Positions 54,509 through 64,000 of a stretch of DNA of 64,000 bases are shown one piece after another. The notes beneath the pieces were generated by a model, which was not told the DNA's origin, did no database searches, and worked only from the letters and a program-made list of their open reading frames with translations. Numbering within the stretch: position 1 is the stretch's first letter; every line of letters starts with the position of its first letter. The translations under genes were made by a program, and so were the position numbers. Origin of the DNA: Melastoma dodecandrum (Eukaryota; Streptophyta; Magnoliopsida; Myrtales; Melastomataceae); contig JARUPY010000474.1 in assembly GCA_029817715.1 (NCBI GenBank), positions 7,998,001 to 8,062,000 on the forward strand, given 5' to 3'.

Positions 54509-56317
54509 TGTTAGGATCTGATCCGAAGTTGAAATCTTAGAAAATCTGGTAAATAATATCACATAAGATTTCTTGTGATATTATGAGATATTAAAAAGAT
54601 ATTGTCCTGGATTTTATTGTCTATTATAAATAGATGGATTTTCCTGAGCTATGAAATAGGAGTGTCGGATCTACTCAAGGTGAGATCCACGGATTAGTGT
54701 GTGTAGACTCTGTAACTACGGTAAGAGAGACGACGGGTTATCGCGCTCTGAGGTATCTGGTGAGTCGTTGAACTGGGAACAAGTGATACGCGGTGAGCGG
54801 TGAAAATGTTCGGAGAGTTGGGTAGAGGGTTTTCTACGAGGACTTGGGGTGAAACTTTCTCAGGGCTTGTAATCGTGTAACTCATTGGTTATAGTTGAAC
54901 CTCAAGGAGGACCTCCCCATAGACGTAGGCCAGTTTGGGCCGAACCACGTAAATTTGTGCATCAGGCATCATCCCGTTATTTTTCGATTTAATCATCGGC
55001 GCCGACGGTTCCTACTTAACAATTGGTATCAGAGCGAGGACGTGACGATCGATAGATTTCCTTGACGGAAGTTTAGAGGGGGTGAGCCTTGATAAGACGA
55101 AGGATGACGATGCAGTGGGGGAGATGTCGACGAGAATGCAGATTGGTAAAAAAGAGTGCTTGGAAGAAGCACAAATGCATAGAGGTGTGCATGAACTCAT
55201 GGATTTTGAGTCAAGAAAGGACGTCGATGGGTATTAGTGCACTAGGTTCGACGTGGATACATGCGGGATCGACAGACGCATTGAGAGCAAGGGGGAACGA
55301 TTCTTTAGTACCAGGTGAAGAAGTTTGAGGTTTGAGTGAGAGTCTAGGCTTTCTTGCGGTGAGGCGGAGTTCACCGGTTAATGATTAGGTATGCGAAGCG
55401 CGGATAGTGAAAGCCACGTAGGTGCTAGCGCAAGTGCAGGTTCATGAGAAATTTAGGGTCGGAGTCATGGGAGTTGGCAAGGCTCTAAAGGGCAAAACAA
55501 TTTGATCAGGTGAGTTGACGCTTGTTTGTAGCTTCAAGTGGAGATGTAAAGGCCTATGAAAAGTGTGACTTCTGGTGATGATCGTGAAGTTCATCGGTTT
55601 GTGACCAATGGTTTGGGACACATAGAGAGTGGATACCATGGTGTAGTGGTTCCTCAAGTGCGTTGTTTGTGCGGACTTCAAAGTCAGAGTCAAGGCTCGT
55701 GGAAGAACAACAGATATTTTGGTCATGGAGCTTTTTCGGAGGCTTGGGAGATCTAGGAAAGAGATTTCGAAGATTTCAAGAACTTCGACTCAAGGTGGAG
55801 ATTGTTAGGATCTAATCTGAAGTTGAAATCTTGGAAAATCTAGTAAATAGTATCACATAAGATTTCTTGTGATATTATGGGATATTGAAAAGATATTGCT
55901 CTAGATTTTATTATCTATTATAAATAGACGGATTGTCCAAAGCTACGAAATAGGAGTGTCGGATCGACTCAAGGTGATATCCACGGGTTAGTGCGATGTA
56001 GACTCTGTAACTAGGGTAAGGGATGCGATGGGTTGTCGCGTTCCGAGGTCTCTTGTGAGTCGTTGTACAGGGAACGAGTGATATTCGGTGAGAGGTGAGA
56101 ATGTTCGGAGAGTCGGGTAGAGGGTTTTCTACGATGACTTGGGGTGAAACTTTCTCAGAGCTTGTAATCATGTAACTCGTTATTTATAGTGAAATCTCAA
56201 GGAAGACCTCCCCGTGGACGTAGGCCGGTTTGAGCCGTACCACGTAAATCTGTGCGTAGGACATCATCCCGTTATTTTCTCGATTTTGTCATCGGCGTCG
56301 GCGGTTCCCACTCAACA
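54509..56317 (+). mobile_element. Short non-autonomous copia-type LTR element G
   Basis: LTRs at 54509-55021 (513 bp) and 55803-56317 (515 bp) both start TGTTAGGATCT and end in AACA. The first is followed by TGGTATCAGAGCG at 55024-55036, a perfect initiator-methionine primer site; the second is preceded by AAGGTGGAGATTG, a copia polypurine tract. Flanks ATAGT (54504-54508) and ATAGC (56318-56322) form a TSD with one difference. The 781-bp interior has no recognisable gag or pol, so it is of LARD/TRIM type. Confidence 0.9.
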
Positions 56318-56544
56318 ATAGCCTTGAAAGTTGATAATACACTATTGATTAAGTTGATTTTACATGCCAATATTTGCTGAGATATGGTGTAAATGATTAG
56401 CATGTTGGATTTTCAGCTCTCTTTGGCCTCACAATTGTTGTTTAATGTCCAAAGGCATCAAATTCTTATTCCTTTTGGAAGCTTATTATGATATATATTT
56501 CGTCTAATCTAATGCGAGTTTACTTTCTATTTTAGGATTTTTCT

Positions 56545-57416
56545 ATGGAGAGAGTGGATGTTTCTTCAAAAATGATGCGGACTAGGTTGACACCCCCATT
56601 GAATCAATTGCTTCTGGGAGTACTTCTACCAAGAAAAGAAAATCAATTCATCCAAGATGAGTACATTAGAAGCATTTGACAAATTTTTTAAGGATGGTCA
56701 AGCCATGTCTAGGTGTCACAATTGTCAAAAGGAAATTCGAGCAAGGTCACAAAATGGAACTGCCCCGTTGAAGAATCATTTGTCTAGTTGTCGAGGGAGA
56801 ACTCCTTCGAATGAAAAGCAACTTGAATTGATTGGTTTGAGTTCGGCAACAAGCTAGAAAGTTTTAGGTACATATAAGTTTGATTGTAATGTCGTAAGAA
56901 AAACTTTGGTTAAGATGATAATATTGGATAAATTGACGTTCAAGTTTGTCATGGGTTTAGGATATAAATCGTTCATGGAAGTTGTATGTCCGAAGTTTCG
57001 CATTCCATCTCATTGGACCATTCAACGAGATTGTTTTCAAATGTTTACCAAAGAGAAAGCTAAGTTGCAAGCATTTTTTAGAAACTCTTTTGAAAAGTTG
57101 AACTACATGTGTGTGACGGCTCATTTTTTTTATGATGACTGGAATCTCCAAAAGAAGTTGTTGAGCTTTGTTCCTATTTTCTCTCATAAAGGAAATGATA
57201 TTGGGGAGGCTTTGGAACTATGTTTACATGATTGGGGAATTGATAGTTTGTTCGTTGACAATGGATAATGCGAATGCCAATGAAGTTCCAGTGAATTATT
57301 TGAGAGATAAGCTACAAGCCTGTTTTAGATGGCAAGTACATTCACATGAGGTGTGTGGCTCACATATTAAACCTTATTGTTACCGATGGCATGAGTATAC
57401 ATGGTGTGTTTGATGT
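56545..57416 (+). pseudogene. RICESLEEPER-like hAT transposase, 5' half
   Basis: After a frame break near 56655 the plus strand encodes the BED-type finger RCHNCQKEIRARSQNGTAPL and NHLSSC (56715-56800). Next come MIILDKLTFKFVMGLGYKSF, CPKFRIPSHWTIQRDC, LNYMCVTAHFFYDDWNLQKK, FSHKGNDIGEALELCLHDWG and, after another shift, TMDNANANEVPVNYLRDKL. These follow the order of DAYSLEEPER/RICESLEEPER hAT-like transposases. The usual DTWTS segment before LNYMCVTAHF is missing. The copy ends at 57416, where copia H begins, so the catalytic and dimerisation halves are not in this window. Confidence 0.83.
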
Positions 57417-59713
57417 TGTTGGATCGTTCAGGTGCACTAAGAGGGGGTGAATTAGTGATTGTAACTTGTTTGCCATTTCTTAGTGTAAGCGGAAGCGTAC
57501 TGTATCATATCAGAGCATCCTCTCAGATTATGAGATCTGCTTCGTTGTAAGCGTTACAATTTGGTCGAGTAGGTTTTCGTATGAGTGTTTACGTGATTGT
57601 AATGGATACAATAATTTATAATGGTTTGGCCTTAATCTACCTATGTCCACTTTCCACCAATGAGGTGATTCTACTATATAATATAATAGGAGCAAAATGC
57701 CCCTTGCACTAGGCTTTCAATTTCTCATAGGAATCCTTAAATAAATTAGAGATCCCTTAAGGGCAACAATCAGCTCCTCACACAGTGGACACCTTCTTGT
57801 TTCCAGCAGATGGATGCTCACGCTCAGCAGTTGGTAGTTCAACGGATTCTCACACAGCACCTTGTCGCTTTAGCGTAGACCTGTGTAAAAAAGCACAAAG
57901 AAAACGTTATAATATAAATCTTCACAAAATTATTCCTTACAGTGATAGAACGACTTCTTAGGGAGAAGCCCGTTTCTGATCCACGGCAGAGGAATGCTTC
58001 AACACTTAATCACACATCAGAGGATTTTCCACAAAACTCTTGTCTCCTTTTGATGAGAACCTGTGTATAAACACAAGGGAGACAACTACAAAGACAGTCA
58101 CTAAGAGCAGAAAAGAAAACAACAGAAAAGGTTGGTTTCTCACACAGTGAAACCTGACTTCTCACACAATGAGGTCGTGGTATCCGTCTTACACACAGTT
58201 TGGACGTGCACAGGTACCACAGCCGTGACTCACTGCACTGCACTCCCAGTGGCTAGGGTGGAATTTTCAGCTCTAGTGGCTCCCACGCAACCTGTTCTAC
58301 TTCTACATGGCACCACTGTGCTCGGGAAGATCTCTTTCCACTCTGGCGGCGTTTTCAACTCCTGCTTTACCTTGCAGACACGAGACTTCTGAAGCGCACT
58401 GCTTTACCTTGCAGGCACGAGACTTCTGAAGCGCACCCGCAAGTACGTGTCTAACTGCACAAACTCCGTAGGTTCGCGACTTCCTTGAGAAAAGACACGA
58501 CATTAACAGCTTTTTGCCGATGGATCGGCAACTCGTTACTGCAATCAGAACAGGTAGTCACTTAGCTTCCCTTAGACAATTCACCAGTCGCTCGTTGAAC
58601 GCACCGAGGACACACAGTCCTTCTCACGACAATCAAGGTAGCACACAACCCTTGACACTCCCGCACGCAGTTGCGAAACATAATAACTCCGTTCTTCGCT
58701 GATCACACAGCTCACATAGATCCTGAAAGCTTCACACAGATTACATAGGCTTTGGATAACCACACAGACCACTCAGACGCACAAAGGCTCATTGATCTGA
58801 GAACCTTATTTGAATTTTATGGGGAAATCATCGTAAGAGGTGTCCAAGTTCATTAAGACGATTCCCTTGATTTGTTTCTAAAATTACAAACATATCTGAG
58901 CGAATGCCTGCTCAACGATCGCTATGCCCGAGATGGAAAGTCCCCAAACGGTAACTTTCCTTGATTAATCTATCTCATCCAAATGAGAAGATTTATTTCC
59001 ATGTTTTATACAAGATCAGTTATTAAATCAAATAATAATCAAGATTATTTGATTTGACAATTTGTCTCTTTGCAACATAACGTTGCTGCAGTTGATCAGA
59101 ATAAAATATTTTATTTCTAAATATAAACTTGGAAAGGTAATATTATAATATTGAGTTGCCTAAACATATGATTTGGAAAGTCCAAATCAAATTCAATGTG
59201 TTTAGACATCTAGACATATATTCTGAATTAATTCAAAATATAAAATATATACAAAATATTTATTTTCATATATTTAATGAACAAGTGTAACAAGACAGGA
59301 GCAACATACTGTTCACGCTAGCTGTGGCTCAGTATTACTTTGCTCAAGCTCATCATTAAAGATAAGCTTGCCTCTTATGAGTGAAATTAATCGAAAGGAT
59401 TTTGATTAACTTCCATAATTAGAGACTTTATAACCATAATTATGCTAAGATATATTCTAAACTATATTAGAATATTTAGAACATCCAGATAATGATTGAA
59501 CATCGAAATACCAATTAATTTCAATAGTTTATTTTGAAAAATTAATTATTTCCACGTTTACAAAAGGAATGACGCAGTATTACAACGACACCTTATTGTA
59601 ACGCAGCATCATATTCCTCAAGCTTATCATCAAAGACATACGAAGTGTTAAAGCAACACAGTGCTATTTTATAACGTAGCTTCTCAAGCTCATCATCAAA
59701 ACCAAGGTTAATA
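57417..59713 (-). repeat. 3' LTR of copia H (~2.3 kb)
   Basis: It starts TGTTGGATCGTTCAGG and GAGGGGGTGAATTAGTGATT, nearly identical to the start of the other LTR at 63903 (TGTTGGATCCTTCATA, GGGGGGTGAATTAGTG). The inner edge is inferred from GGTTAATA at 59713 next to the polypurine tract. Inside is a 37-bp tandem duplication (58362-58435), and near the inner edge three CTCAAGCT(C/T)ATCAT(C/T)AAA words. Confidence 0.82.
58362..58435 (+). repeat. 37-bp tandem duplication in the copia H LTR
   Basis: CTGCTTTACCTTGCAGACAC and GAGACTTCTGAAGCGCA (58362-58398) are repeated at 58399-58435 with a single A-to-G change. Confidence 0.95.
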
Positions 59714-60294
59714 TTTTCACCCTTTTTGATGATGACAAAACACAAACCTTTAATTTAGAAATAAGGAATGGAGCATAGAGCTTGAAATACAAGCTCAACT
59801 CCCCTTGAGAGTAAGCACCAACTTGCTTAATTTGTTCAGAGAGCTAGAGCTCCCCCTTAGTTTTACTAATGGTGCAATGAAAGTATGCTAACATCTAAAG
59901 TTCATAAGTAGGAGAGCTCAACTTAATCCTTAGAAATTGGTTTGAAAAAGAGGAGAGCACATCTCAATCCTCATCAGCATCATCAACATCGCTGTCAATC
60001 AAAGTCTGGATCATCACCTCCAACTTCCCAAGCTTTTATGCAAAGTTGTCCATCCTCTCCAGAATGGAACGCTTGGTAAAGGTGAGTTCCTTAATGAGAA
60101 CCTTTGTAGTTTTGAAGGAGACAAAGCCTCAGGTACAGGGGCATCCTCCTTGCATTTAGTACATGCCTGGATTCCTCAACATATGTTGCTTTGCCGCGCT
60201 AGTAATTGGGATTACATATCCCCAATTCGTTTCGCAAATATATAAACCTTTCTTTGTGATTTAGTAAGTATATCAGCAAGCTGCTGCTCAGTAT

Positions 60295-60990
60295 TTACAT
60301 ACTGAATATCAATGCTTCCACTTTGTATGTTACCACGCAAGAAATGATGTCTAAAGTCGATATGCTTAGATCTCGAGTGATAGACAAGATTTCGAGATAG
60401 ATTGATTGCACTAGTGTTTCACACATTATTGGAATATTATTGAAATAAAGATCATAATCTTCAAGTTGATGTCGCATCCATAGTAACTGAGCACAACAAC
60501 TGGCTGCTGCCTCATATTCGGCCTCTGCTGTGGATAAAGCGACTAATGTCTACTTTTTAGAGAACCAGGAAATTAATATATTTCCTAGTAGTTGAAAAGT
60601 ACCAGATGTACTTTTTCTACCAATACGACACCTAACATAGTCCGCATCTGAATATCCTACAAGATCCAACAACGATCCTCTAGGATACTGTAGACCTAAG
60701 TTGAGAGTTCCTACGAGGTATAGAAAGATCCTCTTGACTGCAACTAGTGCGATTCTTTTGGAGCAGACTGATATCCAGCGCATAAGCATACGCCAAACAT
60801 GATATCAAGTCTTGAAGTAGTAAGATAGAGTAATGACCCTATCATGCTTCTGTATATTTCGGAATCAACTTCCTTTCCATGTTCATCTTTATCAATTTTG
60901 GTATTACTACCAATAGGAGTTGACAAAGGTTTAGCGTTCTCAAGATCAAATTTCTTGAGCAGCTGTTTCATGTATTTTTCTTGTTGGCTC
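60295..60990 (-). pseudogene. Copia H RT C-terminal scrap and RNase H
   Basis: The scrap starts in QEKYMKQLLKKFDLENAK (thumb side of copia RT), followed by STPIGSNTKIDKDEHGKE, YRSMIGSLLYLTTSRLDIMF and the RNase H blocks VGYSDADYVRCRIGRKSTSG (first acidic residues) and ALSTAEAEYEAAASCCAQLL (second). A TAG follows FSKK. The YVDD active site and nearly all the palm are missing. Downstream frames decay after LLWMRHQL. Confidence 0.87.
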
Positions 60991-60999
60991 TATGTTTGA

Positions 61000-61674
61000 G
61001 GATCCTGATGCTTTTGCAACAGCACATTCCTCCTCAGTTAGAGAATCATCAATTTTAACATTGATTGATTCTTCAACAGCAAGAGTTCTCTTATTGAAAA
61101 CTCTATAGGCTTTGCTGGTGAGAGAATATCCTAAGAAGATCCCCTCATCAGATCGATCATCAAATTTTCCGACACCATCTCTTATGGGTTTGAGAATGTA
61201 GTATTTACTTCCAAATGGATGGAAGTGTGAAATGTTTGGCTTTCTCTGTTTATATAGTTCATAAGGAGTTTTGCCTAAAAAATGCCTGCACTCGCTTTGA
61301 GCTATAACATGCTGTGCTTATAGCTTCAGCCCAGAGGTTCTCGCCATGTCCTGTAAGGTTCTATTCTTTCGCTCTACGACTCCATTTTGTTGTGGAGTAA
61401 ATGGAGATGACAAATTATGATTAATACCATATTCCTCACAGAAAGAAGTAAAGTCATGGTTCTCAAATATAGTACCATGATCCGTTCTAATACTTCGTAG
61501 AAGAACACTTTTCTCATTTTGAAGTTGTTTAACTAAAGTTTTGAAGGTTGTAAACATATAACTTTTGTGGGCTAAGAACTTGACCCAAGTGAATCTGGAA
61601 AAGTCGTCAATAACAACTAATCCATATCGTTTGCCTCTTAGACTTTGAGTCCTTGTTGGACCAAATAAGTCCAT
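61000..61674 (-). pseudogene. Copia H integrase core
   Basis: The frame 61318-61674 begins MDLFGPTRTQSLRGKRYG and contains the catalytic first D region (GLVVIDDFSRFTWVKF), second D (RTDHGTIFEN) and E (NGVVERKNRTLQDM), so the D-D-E triad is complete. After a stop the C-terminal part is readable: KTPYELYKQRKPNISHFHPF and GVGKFDDRSDEGIFLGYS. It ends near KASGSSNIE at about 61000, where it fuses with RT C-terminal sequence. The region inserts element DNA into chromosomes in active relatives. Confidence 0.87.
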
Positions 61675-62290
61675 CTAAAGTAATTCGAGCGGTTTCTTGC
61701 TTGAAACCATATTTTTTTCTTTTAAAGGATATCTTTGTTTGTTTGCCAATTAAACAAGCTTTGCAAATTTTGTCATTGTCAAATTTGATTTTGGGTAATC
61801 CCTTAATAACTTCTTTTCTGGCTAGTCTGAACAACAAGTCATAGTTTGCATGTCCCAACCTTCTATGCCAAAGAGTAGCCTCGTCCTCAACGGACAAGAG
61901 ACAATTTTCTCCAGCGAGATATTCTTAAATGACAGGATATAGATGTTTTTCTTGCGTTCTCCAATGAAATAAGTAACACCATCCCGTGAAACACTACATA
62001 TTCTTTTATCGAAAAAAAACACGATGACCTTTATCACACAATTGACTAATACTAATCAAGTTGTGCTGGATGCCTTTAACATGAAGAACTCCTTTAATGG
62101 TTAGGGAGTCAGAACAGCAAATGGTTCCTGTTCATTTAACCATCCCTTTTCCATTGTCACCAAAAGTGACCACACCACCATCCTGAAAAACCGCTGTGGA
62201 GAATAAGGAGACATCTCATATCATGTGCCTCGAGCAACCACTATCTAAGTACCATGCATGGTCCTTAGCAATGGACTTGAAGCATCCCTA
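61607..62290 (-). pseudogene. Copia H protease and pre-integrase region
   Basis: At about 62.23-62.28 kb the minus strand reads WYLDSGCSRHMI, the copia D-S-G protease loop, followed by a stop. After KGDNGKG-like words come a short frame at 61822-62037 (GERKKNIYILSF) and LWHRRLGHANYDLLFRLAR, the H-H of the pre-integrase zinc finger, with CKACLIGKQTKISFK (C-x2-C). Three frames are needed to read through. Confidence 0.83.
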
Positions 62291-62304
62291 AAATAGAGAA
62301 AAAT

Positions 62305-63629
62305 TTAAGCTGGTCGCTGATTCCATTTAACAATAGAACCATCAACTTTGGAAGTAATGTCATGCATATTATTTCGCTTGATATGGCAATTTTTAATAAA
62401 ATGACCTGACTTTCTACAATAGTAGCAAAGCCTAGGTAACTTTTGGATAATATAATGAGATTCGTCATTCCTAACATGAGGAGGAATGTATTTCCCATGA
62501 TGTGAATGTTTCTCATTTCCATATTTATGCATCTCATGCACGCATAATCCAGTTTTGTGGTGCACAGAATTGAGTTGCTGTTGCAGTTCCTCAATCTTTG
62601 ACTTAGATTGAGAAAGTTGCTTTAACGCTTCCTTAGCCTTTGCGGAAAACTCTTCCTCAAGAGAAGCGTTCTCAGCACTCAAAAGTTTATTATCTTTCTT
62701 GAGAGCTTTATTGTTTCTTGTCAGTGACTCAAGTTTTTGAAACAATTTGATGAAAAGACTCTCAATATCATTGGTGGATAGACCTGAGGGAGAGAAAGCA
62801 CATGCCTTCTTAGTTTCAACATTAGTTTGCACCATACAGTAGAGATTTGCTGTTACGTTATCCTGATTTGATTCCTCATCACTATCAATCCACGAAGCCA
62901 ACATGGCTCTTTTCATTTTAGAGTGGGCAATCTGGTTGCATATGACCCCAGGTTTATTGTACTCAAATCATACATCACCTTTACTTTGGTGTGGTTTTGT
63001 ATTTTTCTTTTTAGCATCTCGCTTTCCCTTGAAACGATTTTTGAGAAGATACTTTTCAAATTTCCTAGCCATTAAGGAGATTTCATCCTCTGAATCAGAT
63101 GAAGATTCATCCTGAAATTGGAGGTTTCAACACTCCCTTTAAATGCAACAACATTCGATTTCTTTTCTTCAGCAAACTTGTTCTCATTCTCGTAAGCGAC
63201 AAGACAACCAAACAGCTATTGAAGACCTAAGCTCGTCAAGGCTTTAGCTTCTTCAATCGCCATCTTCTTGGCTTCCCAAGATTTAGGCAATGAACGAAGT
63301 ATTTTTCTAACCAGCTCGGAATTAGAAATGGTTTTGCTAAGAGATTCCATGACATTAGTGATTTTGGTGAGTATATCAAAAATTTGATTTATTGACTCAT
63401 CTTTTTTCATGTTGAATGCTTCATATTGAGTTACTAATACATTCACTTTGGATTCCTTGACTTGTTCTGTTTCATCATAGATCAAAGCAAGTTTATCCCA
63501 CATTTCTTTCATAGTTTTACAAGTGGAGACGCGATTAAATTCATTTCCAGCAAGAGCACACATTAAGTAGTGCCTTCCTTTAGTGTTGAGTGAGATAATT
63601 CCCTTCTTTCTTCCATTATAATCTGCCAT
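62305..63629 (-). pseudogene. Copia H gag with coiled coil and zinc knuckle
   Basis: The frame 63216-63629 starts MADYNGRKKGIISLNTKGR and carries UBN2-type gag words (KTMKEMWDKLALIYDET, ESKVNVLVTQYEAF, LVRKILRSLPKSWEAKKMAI). After a break, 62305-62916 gives an acidic start (SWIDSDEESNQD), a long Leu/Glu/Lys coiled coil at about residues 65-115, and the knuckle CYYCRKSGHFIKNC. It packages element RNA in functional relatives. One or more stops separate the halves near 62.92-63.2 kb. Confidence 0.87.
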
Positions 63630-63885
63630 CAGCTTCTTTTGCTCCTATGAACAACTTCATACTCATTTTCCAATATGAGAAGGGTTGTCCGGCAAAGAGC
63701 GGGGGACGTTCGGTCGAATGACCATCGGTCGAATGACCATCGACATTTTGATCAGTTTAGAAATCTGATCACTCAGCAGCACCTGACTGTGCTAGATGTA
63801 GATTTTTCAACAACACGTTGTTTTGACCGTTAGGTCCAGCAATAGATTTCTGTAGCAGTAATCGCACAGAAAGCATTCCAGCAAA

Positions 63886-63900
63886 CTTGCTCTGATACCA
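63886..63900 (-). other. Primer binding site of copia H
   Basis: On the minus strand TGGTATCAGAGCAAG, the initiator-methionine tRNA type, two bases inside the LTR end at 63903. Confidence 0.88.
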
Positions 63901-63902
63901 AT

Positions 63903-64000
63903 TGTTGGATCCTTCATATGCACTAAGTGGGGGGTGAATTAGTGATTGTAACTTTTTCGCCATTTCTTAGTGTAAGCGGAAATGTACTATATCATAGTAG
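63903..64000 (-). repeat. 5' LTR of copia H, first 98 bases
   Basis: TGTTGGATCCTTCATATGCAC and the following bases parallel 57417-57515. The rest of the LTR is beyond the window. Confidence 0.88.

Larger units (their letters stand above)
57417..64000 (-). mobile_element. Ty1/copia retrotransposon H, runs off the right edge
   Basis: The left LTR (3' LTR of this minus-strand element) is 57417-59713. Internally, toward higher coordinates, come RNase H, a scrap of RT, integrase, pre-integrase, protease, zinc knuckle and gag, then the primer site at 63886-63900 and the other LTR from 63903. Most of RT is deleted. The polypurine-like tract AAAAAGGGTGAAAA (minus) adjoins the left LTR. The TSD cannot be checked because the right end is outside the window. 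Confidence 0.9.

Overview
The window is nuclear DNA of a flowering plant. It holds spliceosomal-intron genes (a RabA-type GTPase, a CMSS1-like gene, a type-B response regulator), telo-box promoter motifs, and a dense mix of plant Ty3/gypsy, Ty1/copia, LINE and hAT elements. I cannot name the species. Nothing indicates bacterial, viral-particle or organellar DNA. All coordinates were derived by reading the sequence by eye. Element boundaries given with LTR ends, TSDs or primer sites are firm; others are approximate.

Layout. 1-7.46 kb: minus-strand Ty3/gypsy element A (Tat-like, tRNA-Arg-type primer site), running off the left edge, with minisatellite arrays beyond its gag. 7.46-8.86 kb: a broken class-A4 heat-shock-factor exon and a second gypsy RT scrap. 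9.8-11.8 kb: the only gene that looks intact, a RABA5-like Rab GTPase with two coding exons. 14.0-14.5 kb: a long inverted-repeat element. 15.1-17.4 kb: a CMSS1-like ribosome-biogenesis gene with several frame breaks. 17.4-21.0 kb: a decayed minus-strand hAT element. 21.26-30.43 kb: gypsy element B with gypsy element C nested in its 3' LTR. 30.5-33.6 kb: hAT terminal scrap and a minus-strand LINE. 33.6-35.3 kb: gypsy remnant D. 35.3-40.8 kb: gypsy element E, a plus-strand relative of A. 44.7-52.7 kb: fragments of unrelated host genes (CONSTANS-like B-box, LRR receptor kinase, type-B response regulator, glycine-rich protein), with copia element F inserted inside a response-regulator exon. 52.87-53.33 kb: a hAT-type MITE with a perfect 8-bp TSD. 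54.5-56.3 kb: short non-autonomous copia G. 56.5-57.4 kb: RICESLEEPER-like hAT transposase remnant, cut by copia H, which runs on the minus strand off the right edge.

Function. Only the Rab GTPase looks able to make a normal protein. No operon-like or defence-system organisation was found. The interest lies in the evolutionary record: insertions dated relative to each other by nesting, a copia insertion whose removal restores a response-regulator reading frame, and a cluster of gene fragments that may have been captured by transposons. I did not find a convincing undescribed biological system; the best candidates for follow-up are the gene-fragment cluster at 44.7-52.7 kb and the 53-bp minisatellites of element A.
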